Below are positions 28,447 through 40,368 of a stretch of 64,000 nt of DNA, in pieces; the stretch's first letter is position 1; every line of letters begins with the position of its first letter. Both the position numbers and the translations under genes were made by a program. Under the pieces are notes generated by a model, which ran no database searches, was not told where the DNA came from, and saw only the letters and a list, made by a program, of their open reading frames with translations. Source of the DNA: Streptococcus oralis ATCC 35037 (GTDB taxonomy: Bacteria; Bacillota; Bacilli; Lactobacillales; Streptococcaceae); assembly GCF_900637025.1 (NCBI RefSeq), contig NZ_LR134336.1, positions 1,070,001-1,134,000 of the forward strand, given 5' to 3'.

Positions 28447-29842
28447 ATTCTTCTTCTGCGAGGGTTGAATGGCGGAACCCGTAAGTAAAGTAAATGACTA
28501 GACCAACTACAAGAGCGATGCTAAAGGCAATCCAGGTATCTAGACTATATTGAAGCATAAAGGAAACACAGATAAGAATGGAAAGAATTGGCAAAAGTGG
28601 CACCAAGGGTGTTTTAAACTCTCCCTCTTTTGGCATACCCTTATCCTTTCTGAGTTTTATTATTCCGTAGGCTAGCAAAATGAGATAAGCTAGCGTACAG
28701 ATATTTAAGAAGGCTGCAATACTAGCTAGAGGAAAGACTCCTGCAGCAATGGCTGAAGCAACTCCTGTTAAAAGGGTCGCATTTTTAGGAACGCAACTAG
28801 TCTTGCTTAATTGTTTGAAACTTTGAGGTAAAAGTCCATCACGAGCTAAGCTATAAATCATCCGAGACAAAGCATAAGTCATAGAGATACATACGGTTAT
28901 CAGGGTTAGAATGGCTACAAGCGAAACATAATTTGCCGCCCAGCCGATACCAATACTCCGTAATGAAAATGCTACTGCATCGTCCACATTGAGCTTACTG
29001 TAGTGAACAATCCCTGTCAATACTAAGGTTACCAAAGCATAGAGAATGGTGACGATTGTCAGAGAAAGGACAATTCCGCGAGGAATATTTTTTTGCGGGC
29101 TTTGAATTTCATCAACTGCCATGGAAATAGACTCAAATCCGAGAAATCCAAAGAACATCAAAGATGCACCCGCCATAATCCCAGTACTTCCACCATATAG
29201 TTGACCAAAACCAAAGGGAGCAAAATTCGTCCAATTTTCTGGCCTGATGTACCAAATACCAACTAGGATAAATAAGGCGAGAGCTGAGAATTTCAAGACC
29301 ACTAAAAGCGAATTAAATCTCAAAGCTGCCTTAGAATTTAATAAAACCAATCCCGTTACCAATGTCAGTACTAAAATAGGCAGAAGATCGATATAGGTAC
29401 CTTGTTCAGGGTTAAAGGTTCCATTCAAAGCTATGGGCATGGAGATACCATAATTACTGAGCAATCCCTTAAAGTAAGCTGCCCAGCCAGACGCCACACC
29501 TGAAACAGCCGTCATGAATTCCATAATGGTCAACCAGCCAGCAATTCAGGCTGGCAATTCTCCTAAAATCGCATAGAGGTAACTATAAGCGCCACCAGTT
29601 GCAGGAACACGAGAGGCAAATTCTGCAAAAAAGAGGGCTGATAGAGAAACACACAGGGCAGAAATCACAATGGAAACCACTAGTGATGGACCAGCTAGGG
29701 TAGCCGCTGCTGTTCCTGTAATGGTGAAAATTCCTGTCCCCACCATGGCACCAATCCCTAGAAGAATCAAATCCCACAATTTCAAATGGCGACGCATTTC
29801 CGTTCGTCCTAGACTAACATCCTTGGTTCTAAAAATATTCAT
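28445..29842 (-). pseudogene. APC-family amino-acid permease with in-frame stop at codon 99
   Basis: A 465-codon reading frame for a 12-helix amino acid-polyamine-organocation permease of the YfnA/cationic amino-acid type (opening MNIFRTKDVSLGRTEMRRHL, then GIGAMVGTGIFTITGTAAA). A TGA at 29546-29548 interrupts it. Reading through, the context is GELPA-stop-IAGWL, and a Trp codon (TGG) changed to TGA explains it with no frame change. The remaining 366 codons (28445-29543) stay fully open and well conserved, including FFGFLGFESISMAVDEIQSP. This suggests a recent mutation, a sequencing error, or unlikely readthrough. Without readthrough only a two-helix fragment is made. It diverges from nothing; it converges on the yitT-like gene. 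Confidence 0.88.
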
Positions 29843-29921
29843 ACTTCATCTCCACTAAATGTAATTGTTTTATTTTACCACATAAAAGCATTTTTGTGAA
29901 TATTTATTAGGTCCTTTTTTG

Positions 29922-29959
29922 AAAAAAATTCTGAACAGGAAGACTTCCTGTTCAGAATT
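29922..29959 (-). terminator. terminator of the suf operon
   Basis: A perfect 15-bp stem, AATTCTGAACAGGAA pairing with TTCCTGTTCAGAATT (29927-29959), followed by TTTTTTTC on the minus strand; about 90 nt after the last suf-operon gene. The 29961-30052 spacer holds nothing else I recognise. Confidence 0.9.
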
Positions 29960-30052
29960 TGCATTTTTACCCAGTGATTCTTTCAATTTGTTACTGATCA
30001 AGCGAGTAGGCTCAGTATACTCCATTGAAAGTTTTTGGGGATTTGGGATTTT

Positions 30053-30622
30053 TTAAACTTCAAAGTAAGGGAACGGACGGTCACTATCTAAAGGAAGATT
30101 TGGAACTTCTTGTTCCAAAATAGCGCGCCAACCAGATACCAATTCTTCAAAAGTCAGTTGTGCTTCTGGAGAAGCTGTTGTCAGCTTCCGACCAAACCAA
30201 GCCATGGTTGCAGTTTCAAACTGAAGCATAGCGTACTGGATTACTGGTACATTTGCCTCTTCATAATTTTCATTTACTGCACGCGCTACTTCTGCCGCTT
30301 GCGGAAGGAGTTGATTGCTGATTTTATCAATAACAGTCTCATCCATCTCTCTCCATGAAAGAAGTTGACCATTTACCTGATAAAAGAGCTCAAAGGTTTC
30401 TTGATTTTCCTTGAAATTAGCAAGAACAAAAGCGCGTTCTACCGACTCAGGACCACCAGCAGCTTTTACAGCATTTATCAAGAGGTTTTGTTCCATTTGT
30501 CGCCAATAATCATCTGCTTCTTCTACTAAATCATTTGTAAACCATGGAACAATTTCCTCGGCAGAAATTTCGCCTTTATTCGCTTTCTCGATATTACCAA
30601 ATAATTTTTTTTAGAATCCCAT
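30053..30622 (-). pseudogene. gene downstream of sufB with a stop at codon 4 (unknown function)
   Basis: An ideal start lies at 30620-30622 (AAAGGAG six bases upstream), giving ATG GGA TTC TAA. After the TAA the same frame is open for 185 codons (KKLFGNIEKANKGEIS...PYFEV). The likely ancestral start is MGFLKKLFG, with TTA changed to TAA. The next Met is codon 43 and has no ribosome binding site, so a 147-residue remnant is possible but doubtful. The encoded protein is acidic, helical and soluble, rich in Glu/Ala/Trp (e.g. ATMAWFGRKL); I do not recognise the family. It is the last gene of the suf transcript, 19 nt after sufB. Confidence 0.75.
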
Positions 30623-30641
30623 TTGCTTCTCCTTTTTGCCC

Positions 30642-32054
30642 TTATCCGACTGACCCTTCCATTTCATAGCTAATCAAGCGGTTCAGCTCAACTGCATATT
30701 CCATTGGAAGTTCTTTTGTGAAGGGTTCCACAAATCCCATGACAATCATCTCGGTAGCTTCAGATTCTGACAAACCACGGCTCATGAGGTAGTAGAGTTG
30801 TTCTTCTGAAATCTTAGATACCTTGGCTTCGTGCTCTAATGCAACTTGCGAGTTGTGGATTTCATTAAATGGAATGGTATCTGAAGCTGATAAGTCATCC
30901 ATGATAATGGTATCACACTCGATGTGAGAAACAGATTTCTTAGAGTTCTTGTTAAAGGTTACTTGTCCACGGTAGTCAACCTTCCCTCCGCCTTTAGCGA
31001 TGGATTTAGAAACGATAGACGAGCTTGTATGCGGTGCGTTGTGGATCATCTTGGCACCAGTATCTTGGTGTTGACCAGCATTAGCAAAGGCGATAGAGAG
31101 CATAGTACCACGGGCCCCTTCTCCATCTAGGTAAACAGATGGGTATTTCATGGTTGTTTTGGCACCCAAGTTTCCATCAATCCACTCAACAGTCGCATCT
31201 TTCAAGGCTTTGGCACGTTTCGTTACCAAGTTATAAACGTTATCTGACCAGTTTTGGATAGTAGTATAACGCATATAAGCTCCGTCCAAAGCGAAAATTT
31301 CTACAATAGCAGCGTGCAGGCTATTACTTGAATATGTTGGTGCTGTACATCCTTCTACATAGTGGACACTTGCTCCCTCATCAACGATAATCAAGGTACG
31401 TTCGAACTGACCTGTATTTTCGTTATTGATACGGAAATAGGTTTGAAGTGGAATATCTACCTTGACACCTTTTGGCACGTAGATAAAGGTTCCACCCGAC
31501 CATACTGCTGAGTTGAGGGCCGCCAACTTGTTATCAGTCGGTGGTACCAACTTCGCAAAGTATTGTTTAAACAAGTCTGGGTATTCCTTGAGGGCAGAAT
31601 CCGTATCTGTAAAGATAATCCCCAATTTCTGGAACTCTTCCTTCATGTTGTGGTAAACCACTTCTGACTCGTACTGGGCAGAAGCACCTGCTAGATAAGC
31701 ACGTTCAGCTTCTGGAATACCGATACGTTCAAAGGTTTCTTTAATCTTTTCAGGTACATCATCCCAAGAACGGGCTGGTTTATCAGATGGTTTTTGGTAA
31801 TAGATCAAGTCATCAAAGTCAATCTCTGACAAGTCTGCTCCCCAGGTTTGCATAGGCATTTTTTTGAAGGTTTCATAAGACTTCAAACGGAATTCTAACA
31901 TCCACTCAGGTTCTCCCTTAGCAGCTGATAATTCGCGAATGACTTCTTCGTTCAATCCTTTTCCTGTCGATAGGACAGGCTCTACATCGTCATGGAAACC
32001 AAATTTATATTCACCAAGGTCAATTGGTTTTGGTTCTACTCTTTCTTCAGCCAT
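30642..32054 (-). CDS. sufB: Fe-S cluster assembly scaffold SufB
   Basis: Core subunit of the SufBCD complex, which assembles Fe-S clusters. 470 residues from the ATG at 32052-32054 ([17 protein letters not shown] upstream). Upstream in-frame ATG would add 15 residues without a better site. Visible: [43 protein letters not shown], the conserved [17 protein letters not shown] stretch, and the C-terminal beta-helix with [22 protein letters not shown] and [11 protein letters not shown]. Last intact gene of sufC-D-S-U-B. Confidence 0.96.
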   Translation of the reverse strand: MAEERVEPKPIDLGEYKFGFHDDVEPVLSTGKGLNEEVIRELSAAKGEPEWMLEFRLKSYETFKKMPMQTWGADLSEIDFDDLIYYQKPSDKPARSWDDVPEKIKETFERIGIPEAERAYLAGASAQYESEVVYHNMKEEFQKLGIIFTDTDSALKEYPDLFKQYFAKLVPPTDNKLAALNSAVWSGGTFIYVPKGVKVDIPLQTYFRINNENTGQFERTLIIVDEGASVHYVEGCTAPTYSSNSLHAAIVEIFALDGAYMRYTTIQNWSDNVYNLVTKRAKALKDATVEWIDGNLGAKTTMKYPSVYLDGEGARGTMLSIAFANAGQHQDTGAKMIHNAPHTSSSIVSKSIAKGGGKVDYRGQVTFNKNSKKSVSHIECDTIIMDDLSASDTIPFNEIHNSQVALEHEAKVSKISEEQLYYLMSRGLSESEATEMIVMGFVEPFTKELPMEYAVELNRLISYEMEGSVG

Positions 32055-32111
32055 AATATCCTTTCTTTCATTCTTCATTTCTACTGATTCGTAAGACAAA
32101 AGAAACTTGTC

Positions 32112-35038
<2,927 letters not shown>

Positions 35039-35065
35039 TTACTTCTCCTAAAAGATACGAGGGAA

Positions 35066-35836
35066 TTACAATTCTTCCTTGTAGTCGTAGCCAAGTTCTT
35101 CAGCTAGTTTTGCGTATCCTTCACGTTCCAAACGGGCAGCCAATTCTGGACCACCAGAAAGGACCACACGACCTTCCATCATCACGTGGACCACGTCTGG
35201 TGTGATGTAGTTCAAAAGACGTTGGTAGTGTGTGATGATCATAGCACCAAAGCCTTCACCACGCATAGCATTGACACCTTTCGATACAACTTTAAGAGCG
35301 TCAATATCAAGACCTGAGTCAATCTCATCCAAAAGGGCAAAAGTTGGTTCCAACATCAAGAGTTGAAGAATTTCATTACGTTTTTTCTCACCACCAGAGA
35401 AACCTTCGTTGAGGTAACGCTCTGCCATTTCTTCTTTCATGTTGAGCAATTCCATTTTCTCGTCTAGTTTAGTGATGAACTCACGAACCGAAATCTTTTC
35501 ATCATCTTCTTTACCAGCATTCATGGCTGCACGAAGAAACTCTGCATTGGTAATTCCAGGAATTTCAGATGGATATTGCATAGCCAGGAAAAGTTCCATA
35601 CGCGCTCGCTCGTCTACTTCCAACTCAAGGATGTTTACACCATCAAATAAAACCTCACCTTTGGTAACTTCATAGTTAGGGTTCCCCATGATAGCTGCAG
35701 AAAGAGTCGATTTACCAGTACCATTTGGTCCCATGATAGCTGCGATTTCTCCTGTTTTCAGAGTCAGATTGACCCCTTTCAAAATTTCTTTTCCTTCAAT
35801 CTCAACGTGAAGATCTTTGATCTCTAATACTGACAT
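35066..35836 (-). CDS. sufC: Fe-S assembly ABC ATPase SufC
   Basis: ABC-type ATPase that drives the SufBCD scaffold. 256 residues from ATG 35834-35836 (MSVLEIKDLHVEIEG; AAAGGAA upstream), the first gene of the operon. Walker A is GPNGTGKST (about residue 34), signature is GFSGGEKKRNEIL (about 141), Walker B is LLDEIDSGLD, and the H-loop is IITHYQRLL. No clear -35/-10 is visible in the 100 nt upstream, which follow the terminator of the preceding gene. Confidence 0.96.
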   Translation of the reverse strand: MSVLEIKDLHVEIEGKEILKGVNLTLKTGEIAAIMGPNGTGKSTLSAAIMGNPNYEVTKGEVLFDGVNILELEVDERARMELFLAMQYPSEIPGITNAEFLRAAMNAGKEDDEKISVREFITKLDEKMELLNMKEEMAERYLNEGFSGGEKKRNEILQLLMLEPTFALLDEIDSGLDIDALKVVSKGVNAMRGEGFGAMIITHYQRLLNYITPDVVHVMMEGRVVLSGGPELAARLEREGYAKLAEELGYDYKEEL

Positions 35837-35943
35837 GATAGTTCCTTTCTTTTTCTGGCCTACTTCCTTTATCCTTAGCGAAATCACTTACATTTCTCTA
35901 AAAATACAAGAAAAGGTCCATAAATATACTCTACTAGTATAAC

Positions 35944-35965
35944 AAAAAAAAGCCTAAAAGGCTTT
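35944..35965 (-). terminator. terminator upstream of the suf operon
   Basis: AAAGCC / GGCTTT with a TAAAA loop, followed by a run of eight T on the minus strand. It ends the dnaX / DUF3272 transcript. Confidence 0.82.
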
Positions 35966-35987
35966 GATTTTGTTTAGAAGCTAGTGA

Positions 35988-36182
35988 CTAATCCTTGCGG
36001 TTTAGGTGCTGATCAATGGCGTCTACTATTTTACCCATTACATAACTTAACCTAAAATTTCGAAAAAGTAGAATAGCCCAAAATGCTGCCATGAAATAGC
36101 GACCAGTCATCCAAGCTTCATTGAAAAAATAAGTCTCAGCAGCAGTAAATAGTGCTATCACGATAAATTGTTGTCTAGTCAT
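35988..36182 (-). CDS. DUF3272 small membrane protein
   Basis: A 64-residue streptococcal membrane protein. The N-terminal half holds one to two hydrophobic helices (FIVIALFTAAETYFF and MAAFWAILLFRNF), and a charged C-terminal tail ends in DAIDQHLNRKD. Function unknown. It lies 27 nt downstream of dnaX on the same strand, so it is probably cotranscribed with it. Confidence 0.78.
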   Translation of the reverse strand: MTRQQFIVIALFTAAETYFFNEAWMTGRYFMAAFWAILLFRNFRLSYVMGKIVDAIDQHLNRKD

Positions 36183-36209
36183 AGAATTATTGTACCATGA
36201 AATCCACTT

Positions 36210-37868
36210 TTAGTCTTCTTCGATCATGACTTTATCAGCCAGAAATTCAAATCCTTCTGGAATTAGGCTTTCTTCTTCCGCCTCTTGATCAGCTTGAGAA
36301 GACTTGTTTCTAGCTGAAAATGCTGCACGAACCTCTTTCCATTCCTCTAGGGAAATTGCCAGGATTTCAGGTGAAAATCCAGCCGCCTGGCTAAGAATAT
36401 TGCCAAACATGGTATTGAGGTTATCCCGTTTCATGGTTTGTCCAGCATTGAAATTAGATTCAAAAGCTAAAATAGCATGGTGTTCGTTGGCTGCAACTGG
36501 TTGAGAACCAACAAGCAGAGCCTTATCAGGACCAGCTAAGCTTTCGATCACTTCCCCCCATGCATTCTGAAGGCGAATCAAGTTTTGCCGTGCCAAATCA
36601 GGATTTTCAACAGCTTCTTGTAGGATAGCCTGAACCTTATTACGGTCTACTCGATAGACTGTCTTGGAAGTGGCTGGACGGCTAGGGACTGGCGCCACTT
36701 GTTTAGGAGCTGTTCCAACATTGGCAAGTTCTTGTTTAAGACGAGCGACTTCCTGTCTCAGTGCAGAAATCTCACTTTCGACAGCTTCTGAAAGCAATGG
36801 TTCGGGCTTAATCTCAGCTAAACGAATGGTCATCATCTCAGCATAAATCTTAGGTTGCAGGCTAGCTTTCATATCCGCCAAACTCACAGTCGCTATTCGA
36901 ATCATTTCAAAGAGACTTTCCTGAGAAAGAGCTAGATTGTCCATAAAAACTGGACTATGATGAGTATTTTCGCTACCTGTCTGAACAACTAGTAAATCAC
37001 GCAAGTACTGTAAAAGATCCGTCACAAAACGAGTCATGCTCTTGCCATTTTCAAACAAAAGATTCAAAGAATCAAGCGCTTTTGAAACATCCTGCTGAGA
37101 CAAGGCGGCTACATAGTCATCAAGTGCTGATAGACTAATGGTGCCTGTAATCTCCTCAGAGATAGCTGTGGTTAAAGCATTCCCTTGCGTCAAACTCAAA
37201 GCTTGGTCCAGAATAGACAAGGCATCCCGCATCCCACCTTCAGCTCGTCTTGCAATGATTTCCACGGCATCTGGTTCAGAACTGATATGCTCTTTTTCTA
37301 AAATATGATGAATATGTGCTGTGATATCTTGCGTTCTAATCGATTTAAACTCAAAACGTTGGACACGCGATAAAATAGTTGCTGGAATCTTGTGCAATTC
37401 GGTGGTCGCCAAGATAAAGACGACATTTTGAGTTGGTTCTTCCAAAGTCTTCAAAAGCGCATTAAAAGCTCCTGTAGACAGCATATGAACCTCGTCTATG
37501 ATATAGACCTTATAACGTGCCAAACTAGGTGCATAGGTAGATTTATCACGAATTTCTCGGATTTCATCAACTCCGTTATTCGAAGCTGCATCCATTTCGA
37601 TAACATCTTCTAAGCTACCTTCTGTCACAGCCTGACAGATATAGCAGTTATTACACGGTTCTCCGTCCACTTGGTTTGGACAGTTCATAGCCTTGGCAAA
37701 AATCTTGGCTACACTGGTCTTCCCAGTCCCACGAGGTCCTGAAAAAAGATAGGCATGACTAATCTTTTCCTGCTCGACCGCTTGTTTTAGGGTTTTAGCC
37801 ACAACTTCTTGTCCGACCAATTGTGAAAAAGTTTGGCTTCTATATTTTCGATAAAGTGCTTGATACAT
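36210..37868 (-). CDS. dnaX: DNA polymerase III gamma/tau subunit
   Basis: Clamp-loader ATPase, 552 residues. Walker A is FSGPRGTGKTSVAK (about residue 44). The zinc module reads CPNQVDGEPCNNCYIC. Walker B/SRC region: IDEVHMLSTGAFNALLK. Sensor 1 is ILATTE. C-terminal tau region (about 360-552) is Glu/Lys/Gln-rich and binds DnaE/PolC and DnaB. No slippery A-A-A-A-A-A-G frameshift is evident for a gamma form. ATG overlaps the stop of the GAF protein gene by one base. Confidence 0.96.
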   Translation of the reverse strand: MYQALYRKYRSQTFSQLVGQEVVAKTLKQAVEQEKISHAYLFSGPRGTGKTSVAKIFAKAMNCPNQVDGEPCNNCYICQAVTEGSLEDVIEMDAASNNGVDEIREIRDKSTYAPSLARYKVYIIDEVHMLSTGAFNALLKTLEEPTQNVVFILATTELHKIPATILSRVQRFEFKSIRTQDITAHIHHILEKEHISSEPDAVEIIARRAEGGMRDALSILDQALSLTQGNALTTAISEEITGTISLSALDDYVAALSQQDVSKALDSLNLLFENGKSMTRFVTDLLQYLRDLLVVQTGSENTHHSPVFMDNLALSQESLFEMIRIATVSLADMKASLQPKIYAEMMTIRLAEIKPEPLLSEAVESEISALRQEVARLKQELANVGTAPKQVAPVPSRPATSKTVYRVDRNKVQAILQEAVENPDLARQNLIRLQNAWGEVIESLAGPDKALLVGSQPVAANEHHAILAFESNFNAGQTMKRDNLNTMFGNILSQAAGFSPEILAISLEEWKEVRAAFSARNKSSQADQEAEEESLIPEGFEFLADKVMIEED

Positions 37869-38365
37869 TAGGCTTTCTCCTCAAACATCGTAAAGTCCCA
37901 TTCTGTCTTCTCAAGCAAAATAGCGACAAATTGTTCCAAGTAATCACGGTCAATGGCATTGTAATCATCAATAAGTGAAGAATCCAAGTCTAAGACACCC
38001 AGCAATCGACCATTCTTGAGCAGGGGAACCACGATTTCACTATTGGCCATACTATCACAAGAAATGTAGTTTGGATAGGTGCTCACATCGCCAACTAAAA
38101 CAGTCTCTTGAAACTCAGCAGCTTCTCCACAAACGCCTTTCCCAAGCGGAATGCGAATACAAGAAACACCACCCTGAAAAGGCCCTAAAACCAACTCGCT
38201 ACCATCAAACAGATAAAACCCTGCAAATACAGTATTCGGAAAGCGAGATTTTAGGAGGGCACTAGCATTCGAAAGATTGGCAAGAACATTGCTCTCACCT
38301 TCAAGTAAATAAGAGAGTTCCTCATTTAACAATTGATATTGTGATTGTTTTTCTGAATCTAACAT
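37868..38365 (-). CDS. GAF-domain free methionine-R-sulfoxide reductase
   Basis: A 165-residue GAF protein of the fRMsr family, which reduces free methionine-(R)-sulfoxide. The family's cysteines are visible in [19 protein letters not shown] and [14 protein letters not shown], the order used for catalysis and resolution in E. coli MsrC. It is followed immediately by dnaX (one-base overlap). A non-enzymatic GAF sensor is possible but the Cys pattern favours the reductase. Confidence 0.85.
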   Translation of the reverse strand: MLDSEKQSQYQLLNEELSYLLEGESNVLANLSNASALLKSRFPNTVFAGFYLFDGSELVLGPFQGGVSCIRIPLGKGVCGEAAEFQETVLVGDVSTYPNYISCDSMANSEIVVPLLKNGRLLGVLDLDSSLIDDYNAIDRDYLEQFVAILLEKTEWDFTMFEEKA

Positions 38366-38401
38366 AGAACTATTATATCAAAAATGAGAAAGAGACAAAA
38401 G

Positions 38402-38432
38402 AAAAATCCCTTGTTTTAAACAAAGGATTTTG
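38402..38432 (-). terminator. rpsA terminator
   Basis: AAATCC.TTGTTT / AAACAA.GGATTT stem followed by TTTTTC on the minus strand, directly after the rpsA stop. Confidence 0.82.
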
Positions 38433-38447
38433 TGATTATCAATTTGA

Positions 38448-39650
38448 TTAAAGTTCGATATCACCGAACAAGTCAGCCATTGAGAATCCTGTTTGTGTTT
38501 CTGGAAGTTCGAAATCACGTTTTTCTTGACGTTTTGGACGACGTGGACGAGCAGCACGTTTTTCTTCTTTTTGTCCTTCTTCTTGAGCTGGACGTTCTTC
38601 AAGAGCTTTGATAGAAAGTGATACACGTTCTGCGTCAGCGTTAACATCAAGTACTTTAACAGTAACTTCTTGACCAACAGTAAGAGCTTCTTTTGGATTT
38701 TCGATACGTTTGTGTGAAATTTGTGATACGTGAACAAGTCCATCGATACCTGGCAATACTTCAACAAATGCACCAAAGTCAGTCAAACGTTTAACTGTTC
38801 CTTCTACTACATCACCTTTAGCCAATTTTTGCTCAACGCCATCCCATGGTCCAGGTGTTGTTGCTTTAAGTGAAAGTGATACGCGTCCTTCTTCTTCGTT
38901 AAGATCAAGGATCTTCACTTCGATTTCTTCACCAACAGTTACAACTGATTTAGGTGATACGTTACGTTCGTGTGACAATTCAGTCAAGTGAACCAATCCA
39001 TCAACACCACCAAGGTCGATGAAAGCACCGAAACTTGTGATACGAGCAACTTTACCAGTTACGACATCACCAACAGCCAATTTACCGAATACTTCAGCAC
39101 GAGCTGCTGCAGTAGCTGCTTCAACAACTTCACGACGTGAAAGGATGAAGCGGTTTTCTTTAGGATCAACTTCTTTGATTTTAGCATCAAATTCTTGACC
39201 TACGAAACGCTCAGTGTTACGTACGAAACGAGTATCCAACATTGAAGCTGGGATGAATCCACGAACACCTTCAAATTCTACTGAAAGTCCACCTTTAACA
39301 GCACGAGTGCCTTTAACAGTAACAACTTCTTCTTCGCGTCCTACAAGTTTGTCCCATGCTTTGCGAGCTTCAAGGCGTTTTTTAGATACAAGGTATGTAA
39401 CTGTATCAGTATCTTTACCAACTACTTGACGAAGTACAAGAACATCCAATACTTCTCCTACTTTCACAAAGTCATTGATATCTGCATCGCGATCGTTTGT
39501 CAATTCGCGAAGAGTCAAGACACCTTCAACACCAGTCCCAGAGATTGCAACGTTAGCTTGAGTCGCATCAACTGTCAATACTTCAGCACTAACAACATCA
39601 CCAGGCTCAACTTGGCTAACGCTATTTAGCAAATCTTCAAATTCGTTCAT
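38448..39650 (-). CDS. rpsA: 30S ribosomal protein S1
   Basis: A 400-residue mRNA-binding protein with four S1 OB-fold repeats (about residues 16-90, 105-175, 192-262 and 277-347), each carrying the VKVLDVN/GEVSLSIKA type ending. The last two are typical: VGDVVTGKVARITSFGAFIDLGGVDGLVH and GDVVEGTVKRLTDFGAFVEVLPGIDGLVH separated by a spacer. A basic, RRPKRQEKR tail follows. This is the short Firmicutes form. Start ATG with TGGAGGA; codon use is strongly biased. Confidence 0.95.
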   Translation of the reverse strand: MNEFEDLLNSVSQVEPGDVVSAEVLTVDATQANVAISGTGVEGVLTLRELTNDRDADINDFVKVGEVLDVLVLRQVVGKDTDTVTYLVSKKRLEARKAWDKLVGREEEVVTVKGTRAVKGGLSVEFEGVRGFIPASMLDTRFVRNTERFVGQEFDAKIKEVDPKENRFILSRREVVEAATAAARAEVFGKLAVGDVVTGKVARITSFGAFIDLGGVDGLVHLTELSHERNVSPKSVVTVGEEIEVKILDLNEEEGRVSLSLKATTPGPWDGVEQKLAKGDVVEGTVKRLTDFGAFVEVLPGIDGLVHVSQISHKRIENPKEALTVGQEVTVKVLDVNADAERVSLSIKALEERPAQEEGQKEEKRAARPRRPKRQEKRDFELPETQTGFSMADLFGDIEL

Positions 39651-39696
39651 CTAAAAAATCCTCCAACAATCAAGTTTTTTTCAAAAACTTGACATA

Positions 39697-39725
39697 CTTA
39701 TAATTTTTTTCCTAAGCACCCGCAA
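39697..39725 (-). promoter_or_regulatory. rpsA promoter (moderate)
   Basis: Minus strand: -35 TTGCGG (39720-39725), 17-nt spacer, -10 TATAAG (39697-39702). The ~45-nt leader contains an AAGTTTTT / AAAAACTT hairpin that could influence rpsA translation. Confidence 0.5.
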
Positions 39726-39815
39726 AGACATGTTCATATCGTTCACGTCTTTCAATTATAAAAATAAAATACCCTAAGATATTTTTCTTTTTATCTTGAA
39801 TTTATTACCTAAGAA

Positions 39816-39887
39816 CTGGGGTAGCTGGATTCGAACCAACGCATGAGGGAGTCAAAGTCCCTTGCCTTACCGCTTGGCTATACCCCA
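39816..39887 (-). tRNA. tRNA-Gln (TTG)
   Basis: A 72-nt cloverleaf on the minus strand. Acceptor TGGGGTA / TACCCCA with discriminator G, anticodon loop CTTTGAC (anticodon TTG), and a T loop reading GGTTCGAATCC. CCA is not encoded. It is 8 nt downstream of tRNA-Tyr and shares its transcript. Confidence 0.95.
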
Positions 39888-39895
39888 TTGATGAA

Positions 39896-39976
39896 TGGAG
39901 AGAGAGGGATTCGAACCCCCGAACCCGAAGGAGCGGATTTACAGTCCGCCGCGTTTAGCCTCTTCGCTATCTCTCC
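39896..39976 (-). tRNA. tRNA-Tyr (GTA)
   Basis: An 81-nt class II tRNA on the minus strand. Acceptor GGAGAGA / TCTCTCC with discriminator A, anticodon loop CTGTAAA (GTA), a long variable arm (CCGCTCCTTCGGGTTCGG region) and a GGTTCGAATCC T loop. CCA not encoded. Confidence 0.95.
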
Positions 39977-39993
39977 AATGTTTAACGAGAACT

Positions 39994-40022
39994 ATTATAT
40001 CATGAAATTTTCAATAAAACAA
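39994..40022 (-). promoter_or_regulatory. tRNA-Tyr/tRNA-Gln promoter
   Basis: Minus strand: -35 TTGTTT (40017-40022), 17-nt spacer, perfect -10 TATAAT (39994-39999) with TGA in front. Confidence 0.72.
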
Positions 40023-40025
40023 GTA

Positions 40026-40256
40026 TTATTTTGTCAAATTATAGTTTTCAATCAAAATTTCCACAGCTTTTTCAAGTTTTTTATAAAAACTATCGACATT
40101 TCCATTCTTTATGATGGCAAATTGGCTATCTAATTCGGCAATTTCTCCAATAACCTTTTTCCCGATCGTCAAAACATATCCTTCATAGCTGTCTTTTCCA
40201 ACAGTCACTTTTGCATCGGTTAATTGGATTTCAATTTTCTTATCTTTTTTACTCAT
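40026..40256 (-). CDS. DUF2969 small protein
   Basis: A 76-residue soluble protein of the DUF2969 family found in streptococci and relatives. Opens MSKKDKKIEIQLTDAKV and has a basic first half and a helical LEKAVEILIENYNL end. The start at 40254-40256 has an AGAGGTAC site; an upstream in-frame ATG would extend it into the ilvE tail. Function unknown. It ends just before the tRNA promoter. Confidence 0.78.
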   Translation of the reverse strand: MSKKDKKIEIQLTDAKVTVGKDSYEGYVLTIGKKVIGEIAELDSQFAIIKNGNVDSFYKKLEKAVEILIENYNLTK

Positions 40257-40308
40257 ACTGTACCTCTTTTCACTTTTTCTATTGTACAAGAAAATGCTCA
40301 AACTAGCA

Positions 40309-40354
40309 AGAAAAAACTCCATTTCAGTCCTTACAACTGCTATGGAGTTCTTCT
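40309..40354 (-). terminator. ilvE terminator
   Basis: AACTCCAT (40315-40322) pairs with ATGGAGTT (40342-40349) around a 19-nt loop; TTTTTTC follows on the minus strand. Confidence 0.65.
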
Positions 40355-40368
40355 TTACTTCATGTCTT

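Noticed and set aside
35837..35943. suf operon promoter
   Set aside because: TATACT and TATATT hexamers are present but no -35 fits at 16-18 nt, so no promoter is called.
39777..39815. Terminator after tRNA-Gln
   Set aside because: Only a short AAGATA/TATCTT stem with a weak tail.
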